A stretch of DNA of 64,000 nt from Thiodiazotropha sp040507005 (GTDB lineage Bacteria; Pseudomonadota; Gammaproteobacteria; Chromatiales; Chromatiaceae): the NCBI GenBank assembly GCA_040507005.1, contig JBEVVS010000103.1, positions 1-64,000 on the forward strand, in the 5' to 3' direction. This document shows positions 14,924 through 24,194 of the stretch, one piece after another. The notes below the pieces were generated by a model that was not told the DNA's origin, ran no database searches, and saw nothing but the letters and a program-made list of their open reading frames with translations. A program made the position numbers and the translations under genes. Position 1 is the stretch's first letter; each line of letters begins with the position of its first letter.

Positions 14924-16309
14924 ATGGATCATTCGACACAATTCGATCTCGAGCTGATCGCCAAATATGATCAGAGCGGCCCACGCTATACCTCTTATCC
15001 CACCGCGGTTCAGTTTCATGAGGGTTTTAACGAAGATGAATACAAGCGGGTAGCCAGGGAGAGCAACCAGTCCGGCAATCCCCTGTCGCTCTATTTCCAT
15101 ATCCCCTTTTGTGACACGGTATGTTTCTACTGTGCCTGCAACAAGGTGGCCACCAAGGACCGCAGCATGGCGGCCGGTTATCTCGAGCGAATCTACAAAG
15201 AGTTGCGCATGCAGTCGGAGTTGTTCGATGCGTCGAGAGTGGTGACCCAGCTCCATTGGGGCGGGGGTACACCGACCTTTATCAGCCAGGATGAGATGCG
15301 TGAACTGGTTGCCCAGACACGCAGTGCCTTCACCCTGCTGGATGACGACAGTGGTGAGTATTCCATTGAGATAGATCCCAGGGAGGCGCAAGGGGACACC
15401 ATCAAACTGCTCAGGGAGCTGGGCTTCAACCGCATGAGCCTGGGGGTGCAGGATTTCGATCAGCGGGTGCAAAAAGCGGTAAACCGGATACAGAGTAAGG
15501 ACGAGACCCTGACAGTGCTGCAGTCTGCGCGGGATGAGGGTTTTCGTTCAATCAGTATCGATCTCATCTATGGGCTGCCCTTTCAGAGCGTGGAGAGCTT
15601 CTCCAGTACCCTGGAGCAGATCCTGGAGGTCGATCCGGACCGGTTGTCGGTGTTCAACTATGCCCACCTGCCTGAGCGTTTCAAGCCTCAGCGGCGGATC
15701 AACGAGGAGGAGTTGCCGCCGCCCCAGGAGAAGCTGGATATTCTGCAAATGACCATCGACAAGCTGTCCGCCGCCGGTTATGTCTATGTGGGCATGGACC
15801 ACTTCGCCAAGCCCGACGATGAGCTGGTGCTGGCGCAGCAGGATGGCACCCTATACCGTAACTTTCAGGGCTACTCGACCCATGCGGATTGCGACTTGAT
15901 CGGTCTGGGGGCGACCTCCATCGGCATGGTGGGTCCAAGTTATGCGCAAAACATGCGCAGTCTGGATGAGTATTACCAGCGCATCGACAGTGGCAGGCTG
16001 GCGGTATTCCGTGGTGTGGAATTGACCAGCGACGATCTGTTGCGACGGGATGTGATTACCCGTCTTATCTGCCATTTTTCTTTGTCCCTGGCAGAAGTGG
16101 AAAGGCGTTGGGGGATCGTGTTCAGGGAGTACTTCGGCAACGAAATCGAATCCCTGAAAGCCATGGCCGAGGACGGTTTGCTGACCATGGATGAAGATGA
16201 GATCAAGGTGCTGCCCAGGGGGCGCCTGTTGATCAGAAATATCTGTATGCAGTTTGATGCCTACCTCAGCAGCAAGCAGTCCCAAGGAAGTTTCTCGAAG
16301 GTGATTTGA
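14924..16309 (+). CDS. hemN: Oxygen-independent coproporphyrinogen III oxidase
   Basis: The product has 461 residues, the usual size for HemN. This radical-SAM enzyme converts coproporphyrinogen III to protoporphyrinogen IX without oxygen. The N-terminus has GPRYTSYPTAVQFHEGF. The cluster ligands are C63, C67 and C70 (CDTVCFYC), with a further C72 as in true HemN. It also shows HWGGGTPTF, SIEIDPRE and SLGVQDFD, followed by the C-terminal domain. The full cysteine set and length separate it from the shorter HemW-like proteins. It fits an organism that makes heme under low oxygen. Confidence 0.97.
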   Translation: MDHSTQFDLELIAKYDQSGPRYTSYPTAVQFHEGFNEDEYKRVARESNQSGNPLSLYFHIPFCDTVCFYCACNKVATKDRSMAAGYLERIYKELRMQSELFDASRVVTQLHWGGGTPTFISQDEMRELVAQTRSAFTLLDDDSGEYSIEIDPREAQGDTIKLLRELGFNRMSLGVQDFDQRVQKAVNRIQSKDETLTVLQSARDEGFRSISIDLIYGLPFQSVESFSSTLEQILEVDPDRLSVFNYAHLPERFKPQRRINEEELPPPQEKLDILQMTIDKLSAAGYVYVGMDHFAKPDDELVLAQQDGTLYRNFQGYSTHADCDLIGLGATSIGMVGPSYAQNMRSLDEYYQRIDSGRLAVFRGVELTSDDLLRRDVITRLICHFSLSLAEVERRWGIVFREYFGNEIESLKAMAEDGLLTMDEDEIKVLPRGRLLIRNICMQFDAYLSSKQSQGSFSKVI

Positions 16310-16362
16310 TCACTGCCGCTCTACCTGGCAGGAGGCTGCGGTCAGGGCGGAAAAAGGCCGAT

Positions 16363-16710
16363 TCACTCGTTCGGAATCAGTGCCCTTCGCGCTTTGGGAT
16401 TGCCTTGCGCCGCAGCCTGTTGAATCCAATGCATGGCTTGGCGCTCGCTCTTTTCGACACCCAATCCGTAGTAGAAAAGGTACCCCAGGGCATATTGAGC
16501 CTTGTCATTGCCGGCGGCGGCCAGGGGGAAGATCAATTGAAATACTTTTTTGTAGGCCTTGATGTTATAGGCCTTGTGGGCCTCGGTGAGGATGGCGGCG
16601 GTTTCGTCCTGTTCACTGTCCGGGGTGGTGCTGCAGCCATGCAAGGCGATGAGACCTGGTAGCAGGCCGAGTAACAACAGGGTCGATTTTAGTTGTGGGT
16701 GGATTTTCAT
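16363..16710 (-). CDS. Small Sel1-repeat lipoprotein at the end of the gsp operon
   Basis: The product has 115 residues. A signal peptide ends in a lipobox (LIALHGC), so C26 is likely lipidated. The mature part holds about two Sel1-type helical repeats (AAGNDKAQYALGYLFYYGLG and a following AMHWIQQAAAQGNPKARRAL). The gene starts five bases after the gspF stop and is probably co-transcribed with gspDEF. By position it could help the secretion complex, for example as a pilotin-like or assembly factor for the secretin. That is inference; Sel1 repeats only indicate protein binding. Confidence 0.8.
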   Translation of the reverse strand: MKIHPQLKSTLLLLGLLPGLIALHGCSTTPDSEQDETAAILTEAHKAYNIKAYKKVFQLIFPLAAAGNDKAQYALGYLFYYGLGVEKSERQAMHWIQQAAAQGNPKARRALIPNE

Positions 16711-16714
16711 GACA

Positions 16715-17926
16715 TCAGCCTACCAGTTGATTGAGGTCGAAGATAGGGAGCAGTATGGCCAGTACGATAACCAGTACAATACCCCCCATCACCAGGATCA
16801 GTATCGGCTCGAACAGCCCTTGAATGGTGGAGACCAGGGTCTCGATCTCCCGCTCCTGGATATCCGCCGATCTTTCCAGCATCCCTTCCAGGTTGCCACT
16901 CGATTCACCGCTCGCCAGCAGGCTGAGGGTCATGGGTGGGAAGTAGCCGGTCTTTTCCAGGGCCTGGTAGAGGCTGGTGCCTTCGCGCACCCGCAAGGTG
17001 GCTTCCTCAACCGCGCTGCGCATGGGCAGGTTGGTCAACACCTGGGATGCGATACGCATCGAGTCCAGGATCGGCACGCTGCTGGCCGCCATGATGCTCA
17101 AGGTCCGGGAAAAACGCGCCGCATTGGAGGTGCGAACCAGACGTCCCACCAGGGGGATACGCAACAGGCTCTTGTGCCACCAGCGTTTTGGGGCAGGTTT
17201 GCGCAACAGATAGCTGAACAACAGTCCGAACAGCAGCAGCAGGACAAAAATATAGACACCGTAGTTGCGGAAGAGATCACTGGTGCTCATCAGGGCCTGG
17301 GTAATCCAGGGCAGTTCCGCCTGCATGGTTTCGAACACCCGTGTAACCTGGGGCACGATATAAGTCAGCAGGCCGATCACGATGAGTAGCGAGACGATGG
17401 TCAGCAGTGCGGGATAGAAGAGGGCGAAGATGGTCTTCTGCCGCATCTGTTGGCGCTGCTCCGTATAGTCGGCAAGGCGTTCCAGTACCACCTCCAGGTG
17501 TCCCGATTGCTCCCCCGAGGAGACGGTCTTGATATAGAGTTCTGGAAAGGTCTTGGGAAATTCATTCAGTCCATCCGCCAGGGTACGGCCCTCCAATACC
17601 TTCGCTCTGACCGCCAGCAGGGTGCGTTCCACATGACGCTTGTCGGATTGGGATGCGGTTGTCTTGAGAACATGCTCCAGGGGCAGGCCGGACTTTAGCA
17701 GGGTTGCCATCTGGCGGGTGATCAATGCCAGCTCCATGGCGTTGATCTGACGTTGAAAAAGGCTGCTTTTTCTGGTCTGAGTGGCGCCGCTGGCCACATC
17801 GATACTAAGGGGTGTGAGACCCGACTCCCGCAGTTGCTGACGTACCTGTCTCGGGCTGTCACCCTCCAGTACGCCGCGTCGCTCCTTCCCTGTCGGGTCG
17901 AGTGCTACGTATTCAAAGGCGTCCAA
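16715..17926 (-). CDS. gspF: Type II secretion inner-membrane protein GspF
   Basis: The product has 403 residues, the normal length. It begins MDAFEYVALDPTGKERRGVL, typical of GspF, has two repeated cytoplasmic helical domains, and has hydrophobic segments at about 165-190, 215-240 and 370-395. The motif PLLDSM-like VPILDSMRIASQV and SGESSGNLEGMLERSADIQ mark the second domain. GspF joins the ATPase GspE to the inner-membrane platform. It starts six bases after the gspE stop, so the two are translated together. Confidence 0.96.
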   Translation of the reverse strand: MDAFEYVALDPTGKERRGVLEGDSPRQVRQQLRESGLTPLSIDVASGATQTRKSSLFQRQINAMELALITRQMATLLKSGLPLEHVLKTTASQSDKRHVERTLLAVRAKVLEGRTLADGLNEFPKTFPELYIKTVSSGEQSGHLEVVLERLADYTEQRQQMRQKTIFALFYPALLTIVSLLIVIGLLTYIVPQVTRVFETMQAELPWITQALMSTSDLFRNYGVYIFVLLLLFGLLFSYLLRKPAPKRWWHKSLLRIPLVGRLVRTSNAARFSRTLSIMAASSVPILDSMRIASQVLTNLPMRSAVEEATLRVREGTSLYQALEKTGYFPPMTLSLLASGESSGNLEGMLERSADIQEREIETLVSTIQGLFEPILILVMGGIVLVIVLAILLPIFDLNQLVG

Positions 17927-17932
17927 GGTTGA

Positions 17933-19489
17933 TCAACCCTCCTGGGTTACGCGAATGATCTCGTCGATCGTGGTATCGCCGTTGAGTACCCGTTTCATGC
18001 CATCCTGGCGAATGCTGTCACTCGTGGTTCTGGCATGTTCCAGCATTTCGATTTCGCCGCTGCCCTTATGGATCAGATTGCGCAGGGTCTCGTCGATGGT
18101 AATGAGTTCGTAGATGCCGGTTCTGCCCAGGTAGCCGTGCTGGTGACACTTTTCGCAACCGTTCGGGGTGTAGAGGGTTACCTCCCCGGATGCGTGAGGA
18201 CCCAACATCTTCAACTCCTCATCACTCGCGGTATAAGGTGACTTGCAGTGAGGACAGAGGGTACGAACCAGGCGTTGCGCCAGCACCCCGATCAAACTCG
18301 ACGAGAGCAGGAAGGGTTCCACACCCATGTCCCGTAGACGGGTAATACTGCCGATGGCTGTATTGGTATGCAGACTCGACATCACCAGGTGGCCGGTCAA
18401 GCTGGCTTGCACGGCGATCTGGGCTGTTTCCAGGTCGCGGATCTCACCCACCATCACCACATCCGGATCCTGACGCAATATGGCCCGCAAGCCACGTGCA
18501 AAGGTGAGATCGACCTTGTTGTTGACCTGTGTCTGGCCAATGCCGTCGAGGTAATACTCGATGGGATCCTCCACGGTCACGATATTCCGGCTCTGGGTGT
18601 TGAGTCGGCTCAGGGCCGCATACAGGGTAGTGGTTTTACCTGAACCCGTGGGGCCGGTGACCAGAAAGATCCCGTGCGGACGTTTGATGATGCCCGGATC
18701 GACCTGCAGCAGCAGATCCTTCGCCATGCCGAGCTGTTCAAGATCGAGACGTCCCGCCTGTTTGTCCAGGAGACGTAACACCACCCGTTCACCATAGCTG
18801 GAGGGGAGGGTGGAGACGCGCACGTCCACTGGACGATTGCCTACCTTGAGTGAGATACGCCCATCCTGGGGGATGCGCTTCTCGGCAATATCGAGTTGCG
18901 CCATGACCTTGATGCGTGAAACCAGGAAAGAGGCCACGGTGCGCGGTGGGGTGAGGACTTCACGCAATACACCGTCGACACGAAAACGCACCACCAGGCG
19001 GTTTTCGTAGGGTTCGATATGGATATCCGAGGCCTGCTCCTTGATCGCTTCTGTGAACAGGGCATTGATCAAGCGGATGATCGGGGCGTCGTCATCGCTC
19101 TCAAGCAGGTCTTCCGGCTGGTTCAAGGCCCGTGCTGCATTATCCAGATCGATGTCGTCACCCATGGTCTCCATGATCTGGGAAGACTGTTTGGAACCCG
19201 ATTCATAGATTTGGGAGAGCTGTTTCTCCAGTGCCTCCTCGTCCACCTGGGTGTAGATCAAGGGTTTGGAGAAGAGCCGACGTACCTCATTCAGTACTTT
19301 CAGGGAGACCCCGGGTTTGTGTATCAGCTGCAACTCGTCTAGCTCTTCATCCTTGACGATGACGACGCCATGGCGACGAGCAAAGGCATAGGGCAGCTGT
19401 ATCGGTGTTTGCGTGGCCTCATCCAACAGCACCGATTCAACGTCGAGTTCGTCGACCATTTGCGATGAAGGTGAGAGGTTGTCAGACAT
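17933..19489 (-). CDS. gspE: Type II secretion ATPase GspE
   Basis: The product has 518 residues. An N-terminal GspE domain precedes a RecA-like ATPase core with Walker A GPTGSGKTT (K285), the aspartate box PIRLINALF region, and a Walker B/GEIRD block (DVVMVGEIRDLETA). A zinc-binding four-cysteine insert typical of GspE is present (CPHC, then CEKC about 30 residues later). It powers pseudopilus assembly from the cytosolic face. It is 17 bases downstream of gspD and six bases upstream of gspF. Confidence 0.97.
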   Translation of the reverse strand: MSDNLSPSSQMVDELDVESVLLDEATQTPIQLPYAFARRHGVVIVKDEELDELQLIHKPGVSLKVLNEVRRLFSKPLIYTQVDEEALEKQLSQIYESGSKQSSQIMETMGDDIDLDNAARALNQPEDLLESDDDAPIIRLINALFTEAIKEQASDIHIEPYENRLVVRFRVDGVLREVLTPPRTVASFLVSRIKVMAQLDIAEKRIPQDGRISLKVGNRPVDVRVSTLPSSYGERVVLRLLDKQAGRLDLEQLGMAKDLLLQVDPGIIKRPHGIFLVTGPTGSGKTTTLYAALSRLNTQSRNIVTVEDPIEYYLDGIGQTQVNNKVDLTFARGLRAILRQDPDVVMVGEIRDLETAQIAVQASLTGHLVMSSLHTNTAIGSITRLRDMGVEPFLLSSSLIGVLAQRLVRTLCPHCKSPYTASDEELKMLGPHASGEVTLYTPNGCEKCHQHGYLGRTGIYELITIDETLRNLIHKGSGEIEMLEHARTTSDSIRQDGMKRVLNGDTTIDEIIRVTQEG

Positions 19490-19506
19490 GCGCCTTACCT
19501 CGCCGA

Positions 19507-21513
19507 TCAGAGATCGGGTTCCAGCTCTTCGTCATCAAATGGGGGGGCGAGGGTACCGAAACGCGGTGGCAGTACCGGCATCTCCTCATCCGACATCAGA
19601 TTAACGCCCTGCTGCTTCATCTTCAGTTGCTGGGCGCGGAAGTAGTTGTACTTGTCACTGGCAATCTGGGTGTTGACGGCATCGTCCCGGATCACGACCG
19701 GACGCAGGAAGACCATCAGATTGCGTTTTACCTTACTGGTTTTATTGGAGCGGAACAGTGCACCCAGGAGAGGCACATCCCCCAGTATCGGCACCTTCTC
19801 CTCGACCTGTTGCAGGTCCTCCTCGATCAATCCGCCCAATACGATGGTATTCCCGTCATCCACCATCACCACAGTCTTGATGGTCCGTTTGTTGGTCACG
19901 ATATCGCTGGTTCCGGTACTGGCAGAGCTGTTGATGCTGGATATCTCCTGTTCGATCTCCAACTGGATCGAATTGCCTTCGTTGATTTGCGGCTTCACTT
20001 TCAGGGTCAGGCCCACGTCCTCCCGTTGTACGGTCTGGAAAGGGTTGACCGAGCTACTGGTGCCGCCGGTGGAGCTGAAAGAGCCGGTGATAAAGGGCAC
20101 GTTCTGACCAATCACGATCTCGGCTTCCTGGTTGTCCAGGGTGGTGATGCTGGGTGTGGATAGGATGTTGGTGGTGGAATCGCTCTCCAGGGCCTGGATC
20201 AGGGCGGCGAAATTCAACCGATCACTGTTGAATCTGCCAAAACCCAGTGAGGTGCCTGGACCGAGGGAGATCCCGCTTCCGGCAGCCGCGGCGGTGGCGA
20301 TGTCGGAAATTGCCGGAGAGCCGAGGTTGATGACACCGATGGGGCCTTTGTCATCCGGCGTGCCATCCACGATCCACTGTACTCCCAACTGCTTCGCCTT
20401 GTCGTAGGAGACTTCCGCGATGATCGCCTCCACCAGGACCTGGGCGCGGCGGATATCGAGTTTACGGATAATCGCCTGCAGTGATCTGAACTGATCCGGC
20501 GGGGCGGTGATGATCAAGGCATTCGAGGCCTCGTCCGCCTGGATATCGGTCTTGACCTTGGGTTTACCCTTGGCCGCTTTACCCCCCCCCTGTTCGGCCT
20601 TTTCCAGATTTTCACTAACCCCGGTCAGTACCTGCACCAGGTCGACCGCATTGGCATATTTCAGATAGATGACCTGGGCGTTGCCCTCGTTGTCGAATGG
20701 GGTGTCCAGGTGTTCGATGATTACCCGGGAGCGGAGCCTGGCGGTTGGGTCGCCACTGATCAGCACGCTATTGGTGCGTTCATCGGCAACCAGTTTTGTT
20801 GCATTCTTGCTGGCCCCTTTGGCGGCCGGGGTCTGCAATCCGTTGAGTATGCGTACCACCTCGGCGGCGGATGCATGCTGGAGGGTGATCACTTCGATGG
20901 AGCTGTCGCTCACCTTGTCGATCTGATCGATGATCTTCATCAGCCGGTCTACATTTTGACGACGGTCGGAGATGATCAGAACATTGGTGTCCGGATAGGC
21001 GGCGAGATGACCCTCCTGGGGGATCAAGGGACGCAGGATGGGCACCAGCTGCGCAGAGGTGACGTTCTTGACTTGGATGATACGGGTGACGATCTGATCG
21101 CCAGGCAGCTGGCCAAGCGCGCTGACAGTGGGGATTCCCCCCTGTTTGGCCTTCACGTCCGGGACCACCTTGATCACATCCCCGCTGGGGATGGTGGAGA
21201 ATCCATGCACTTCGAGAATGGAGAGAAAGACCTGGTAGAACTCATCTCGATCCATGGGATGGGCCGAGATGACGGTCACTTTACCCTTTACCCGGGGGTC
21301 GATGACGAAGTTCTTTCCGGTGTGTTCCGAGACTGTCTTGATCAGTGCCTCGATATCGGCATTGTTCAGATTAAGGGTGATCTGCTCAGCATAACCAAGT
21401 GGGATCCACGAAAGATTAAGCAGGGCAACGGTGTACAGCATAAGGGCCAGGCGTGAGATTGGGCCGCTGCGTGGGCGCTGTCTATCCATGAAAAGGGTTG
21501 GCAAAATACTCAT
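19507..21513 (-). CDS. gspD: Type II secretion outer-membrane secretin GspD
   Basis: From the ATG at 21513 the product has 668 residues; the open frame extends ten codons further to a GTG at 21543. I prefer 21513 because GGAA lies upstream. The signal sequence has an unusually long basic n-region before LALMLYTVALLNLSWIPLGY. The mature part starts EQITLNLNNADIEALIKTVS (N0 domain), followed by N1-N3 domains and the secretin core (VPFITGSFSSTGG, EDVGLTLKVKPQI, and VPILGDVPLLGALFR near the end). It forms the outer-membrane channel. No GspS-type S-domain is obvious at the C-terminus. Confidence 0.95.
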   Translation of the reverse strand: MSILPTLFMDRQRPRSGPISRLALMLYTVALLNLSWIPLGYAEQITLNLNNADIEALIKTVSEHTGKNFVIDPRVKGKVTVISAHPMDRDEFYQVFLSILEVHGFSTIPSGDVIKVVPDVKAKQGGIPTVSALGQLPGDQIVTRIIQVKNVTSAQLVPILRPLIPQEGHLAAYPDTNVLIISDRRQNVDRLMKIIDQIDKVSDSSIEVITLQHASAAEVVRILNGLQTPAAKGASKNATKLVADERTNSVLISGDPTARLRSRVIIEHLDTPFDNEGNAQVIYLKYANAVDLVQVLTGVSENLEKAEQGGGKAAKGKPKVKTDIQADEASNALIITAPPDQFRSLQAIIRKLDIRRAQVLVEAIIAEVSYDKAKQLGVQWIVDGTPDDKGPIGVINLGSPAISDIATAAAAGSGISLGPGTSLGFGRFNSDRLNFAALIQALESDSTTNILSTPSITTLDNQEAEIVIGQNVPFITGSFSSTGGTSSSVNPFQTVQREDVGLTLKVKPQINEGNSIQLEIEQEISSINSSASTGTSDIVTNKRTIKTVVMVDDGNTIVLGGLIEEDLQQVEEKVPILGDVPLLGALFRSNKTSKVKRNLMVFLRPVVIRDDAVNTQIASDKYNYFRAQQLKMKQQGVNLMSDEEMPVLPPRFGTLAPPFDDEELEPDL

Positions 21514-21629
21514 AGTTGAATCGGTTCCATCGAAGTCTCGCACCCGAATCGTGTCACCTGCCGGTGGAAGATTTGGGGCAGTCTGATAAGTTGATGGTGA
21601 AAATCTTTATTCATCATGGGTTTATGTTA

Positions 21630-21651
21630 AATATATAATGCATTATATATT
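21630..21651. promoter_or_regulatory. 22-bp perfect AT-rich palindrome between gspN and gspD
   Basis: AATATATAATG followed by CATTATATATT is a perfect 22-bp palindrome with no spacer. It sits in the 208-bp gap between the gspN stop and the gspD start, about 115 bases upstream of gspD on the minus strand. It could be an operator for a separate gspDEF promoter, or overlap a TATAAT-like -10 on either strand. Confidence 0.5.
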
Positions 21652-21721
21652 AGCAGATGCTGGGGCGTTGGCATACAGGCCTGAAGCGGCTTTGTTAGTT
21701 GCTCCCGATTACAGAAAATAT

Positions 21722-22477
21722 CTATAGACTACCGCTGAAACTGATACGATAACTACCATCAGGTTGGCTTTTTGCAACGGCCTTCAAAGCACTGCTCAAA
21801 CCGGGATCTGATCCTGCGCCAGGTTTGATTGCACCGTTCAGATTATAGTTTCCATCGTTTGTGAGACTCAGTTCACCATCCACCGAGGTACCTCCGCCCA
21901 GGTCATTGATCTTGATATTGATATTGCCCTTATCGTCGGTTTTCACGTCAGCTTTAAGATTGCCCTCCTTGAGGCTGAATGGAGTTAGCAGTGCCGGATT
22001 GAGCCACTGCAGCTCTCCTTCTGCCGAGGTGACACGCTGAGTCTCTACGCGGATATGGTCCATATCGAGATCAACCTCACCGTCAACACCAATCTGCTTG
22101 AGTTTTGCCAGCCTGGCAAGGGTGGATGCCGGGAGTTGTCCCTGTATGCTATTCAAGATTAAATCACCCCCCAGGGTGCGGGCCAAATTGGCATCCACCT
22201 TGTGATTCATGTGCCGTAGTTCAAGGTCGAAACCGATCCTACCGAGAAACAGTCGGCTGGGGGTGAAGCGCCATTTCAATTTGTCGATGGGCGTTCCCTG
22301 GTAGTTGATCGCCTCCATTTTACCTCGCCACAGGCTCCCTTTGATGCTGGCGTAGGAAAAGGGCAGTCTGCCGTTATCGGCCAGGGCCCAGCCCACGATG
22401 TGTTGTGCCGGTATCTGCGCGAGCAGAAATACCAGGTAACCGCCCAAACCGATCAGTAGATAACTCCACCAGCGCAT
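21722..22477 (-). CDS. gspN: Type II secretion protein GspN
   Basis: From the ATG at 22477 the product has 251 residues, typical of GspN. The open frame extends 52 codons upstream inside gspM, but the ATGA overlap with the gspM stop makes 22477 the clear start. It has one N-terminal membrane segment (YLLIGLGGYLVFLLA), then a periplasmic domain with ALADNGRLPFSYASIKGSLW, the usual T2SSN signature. GspN is an accessory part of some type II systems. It closes the gspGHIJKLMN block before a 208-bp gap. Confidence 0.9.
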   Translation of the reverse strand: MRWWSYLLIGLGGYLVFLLAQIPAQHIVGWALADNGRLPFSYASIKGSLWRGKMEAINYQGTPIDKLKWRFTPSRLFLGRIGFDLELRHMNHKVDANLARTLGGDLILNSIQGQLPASTLARLAKLKQIGVDGEVDLDMDHIRVETQRVTSAEGELQWLNPALLTPFSLKEGNLKADVKTDDKGNINIKINDLGGGTSVDGELSLTNDGNYNLNGAIKPGAGSDPGLSSALKAVAKSQPDGSYRISFSGSL

Positions 22478-22968
22478 CAGGATTCTCCCTCCCGCTGCAG
22501 CACCAGCCGCGCATTCACCAGTCCCGGTTTTTCTTGTCTGTCGATGGTCAGGGAGTCGATCTCGATGGCATGGGTCTGGGTCAGCTCTCCCAGCCATTTC
22601 AGGAGGGTGTCGAATGGGGCCTGTTCGATCCATAATTGAACCCCATTATCTCCCTGGGGCTTAATGCGCTGGATCTGCTGTCTGAGTTGTATTTTCTTTG
22701 CTGTTCTGTCGACCAGCGTGAGCAGCGCTTCGTTGCTGCTGGCGCCACGACCTCGCTGTTCACTGCGCAAGCGCTTGATCAGATCGAGATTGTCCTCCAT
22801 CCAGCTCAGGGTAACCTGTTGACTCTCCACCAACAGGGCCTGTTTTTCCAGTGCCTGGTTGAATGGCCGCCACATTAACAGATAGATCAGCAGCAGTAAT
22901 ATAGCCGCTGCACCGATGATCATTGCCATGTGTTCCTGGGGCGTTTTCGACTGCCACCACTCTTTCAT
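22477..22968 (-). CDS. gspM: Type II secretion protein GspM
   Basis: The product has 163 residues, normal for GspM. A short cytosolic start (MKEWWQSKTPQEH) is followed by a membrane segment (AMIIGAAAILLLLIYLLMW), a coiled-coil-prone stretch, and a ferredoxin-like periplasmic domain ending LVLQREGES. It partners GspL in the inner-membrane platform. It overlaps gspL by four bases (ATGA) and gspN in the same way, which indicates coupled translation. Confidence 0.92.
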   Translation of the reverse strand: MKEWWQSKTPQEHMAMIIGAAAILLLLIYLLMWRPFNQALEKQALLVESQQVTLSWMEDNLDLIKRLRSEQRGRGASSNEALLTLVDRTAKKIQLRQQIQRIKPQGDNGVQLWIEQAPFDTLLKWLGELTQTHAIEIDSLTIDRQEKPGLVNARLVLQREGES

Positions 22969-24194
22969 GGATTCGCTCCACTGATGCGTATGTGAGATGT
23001 GACTTGGTTTCCGGTGGCATTGGCCGTGCGGATCTCGACAGCCAGTTTTTTAGCCTCGATTGTCTGTTTCAAGGTCTCCAAGGCCTGCAGCTCTTTGATG
23101 GTCAACTGCAGATCGAGCTTTCCATCCCGGAAGCTGATGCTTTCCAGAGTGGTATTGGCGCTACTTTTTATTACCGAAGCGGTAGGCACAAAAAGGCTGG
23201 CAAATTGAATGAAACTGCCCGACTCTCCACGACGCAGTTGCTTCAATTTCTGCTCCATCTGTACCTTGGGATCCACAATCCGCTTTACCTCCGGGAAGGC
23301 TTGCTGGAAGGTCGCTCTGATTTGACTCTGCAGTGCGACGCTCTGCTGTTTGTATTCGCGATATTCCTGAATGCTCAATAGCAGGCTGAGGCCAATGAAT
23401 ATCGCCGCCAATACAGCGGCGGGAAGCCACCGCTTCCATTGCAAGGTCAGCTTGTCGACCCGCAGATAATCACCCTGGAGCAGATTGATCTGCTGTTTCT
23501 CAAAGAGATTATCAGCCAGGCGGGTGGTCAGCTCGGCATGGGAATCGATTTGCCTGGTGCTGATTTCGTAATCACCGTCAAGCCGGGTTAAATCGATCAG
23601 GTCATCACTGTCACGCAGGTGGTAGAGATCGATGCTGTTTGGAGTATCCTCACCCTCTTGTTGCAGTGCCAGGCTGAGGGTTGCCTCGCCGTTAATGGCA
23701 TCGACGCTGAAGCCTCGTTCCCTGCTGGTGCGGACATTCAGAATCTGATCGTCCTGATAGAGGGTCCAGGCATCGCTTTCATAGGGGAGCAAGAGCAGGT
23801 CGACATAGATGCCGATTGGTTGGATACCCGCTGATTCGAATATCCCCAGCCAGTGTTCAAGCCTCTGCCTGGCGATGACTAAAACCGGGGTGACATTCTC
23901 TTTGTCAATATTACCGGCGGCAAAGTGCAGCTGAGAAATATCCTCGGTCAGTTCGTTCTCAAGGGAGAAAGGGATCGCCTGAATCAGGCGTTGACGGTTC
24001 TTGGTGGGGATCTTCACCTCTGTGATGAGAAGCTCAGTGGCGGGAATGATAACCAGGGTGCGCCTCCCCTTGGTCAGTTTTGCGGCTTCCGCGAGGGTCC
24101 CTTCCGCCGGTTGCGGATTGATGCCGCCCTTGACCACCCAACTGACCTTGCTGCAGTCGCTGTCATGGCATTGAATAATGATGCGTTCAGCCAT
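22965..24194 (-). CDS. gspL: Type II secretion protein GspL
   Basis: The product has 409 residues. An actin-like cytoplasmic domain with PFSLENELTEDISQLHFA, a GspL signature, is followed by a single membrane segment near 255-275 (WLPAAVLAAIFIGLSLLL) and a periplasmic domain. GspL recruits the ATPase GspE to the membrane. The start ATG overlaps the gspK stop by one base (TAATG), so translation is coupled. Confidence 0.95.
   Translation of the reverse strand: MAERIIIQCHDSDCSKVSWVVKGGINPQPAEGTLAEAAKLTKGRRTLVIIPATELLITEVKIPTKNRQRLIQAIPFSLENELTEDISQLHFAAGNIDKENVTPVLVIARQRLEHWLGIFESAGIQPIGIYVDLLLLPYESDAWTLYQDDQILNVRTSRERGFSVDAINGEATLSLALQQEGEDTPNSIDLYHLRDSDDLIDLTRLDGDYEISTRQIDSHAELTTRLADNLFEKQQINLLQGDYLRVDKLTLQWKRWLPAAVLAAIFIGLSLLLSIQEYREYKQQSVALQSQIRATFQQAFPEVKRIVDPKVQMEQKLKQLRRGESGSFIQFASLFVPTASVIKSSANTTLESISFRDGKLDLQLTIKELQALETLKQTIEAKKLAVEIRTANATGNQVTSHIRISGANP

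Noticed and set aside
16574..17389. 271-codon plus-strand frame over the Sel1 lipoprotein and gspF
   Set aside because: It is a Gln/His-rich shadow frame of gspF, with no start signal or family.
21722..22633. Longer version of gspN beginning at 22633
   Set aside because: The extra 52 codons lie inside gspM out of frame, are Arg/Pro-rich, and would put the membrane segment in the middle. The ATGA junction at 22477 fits much better.
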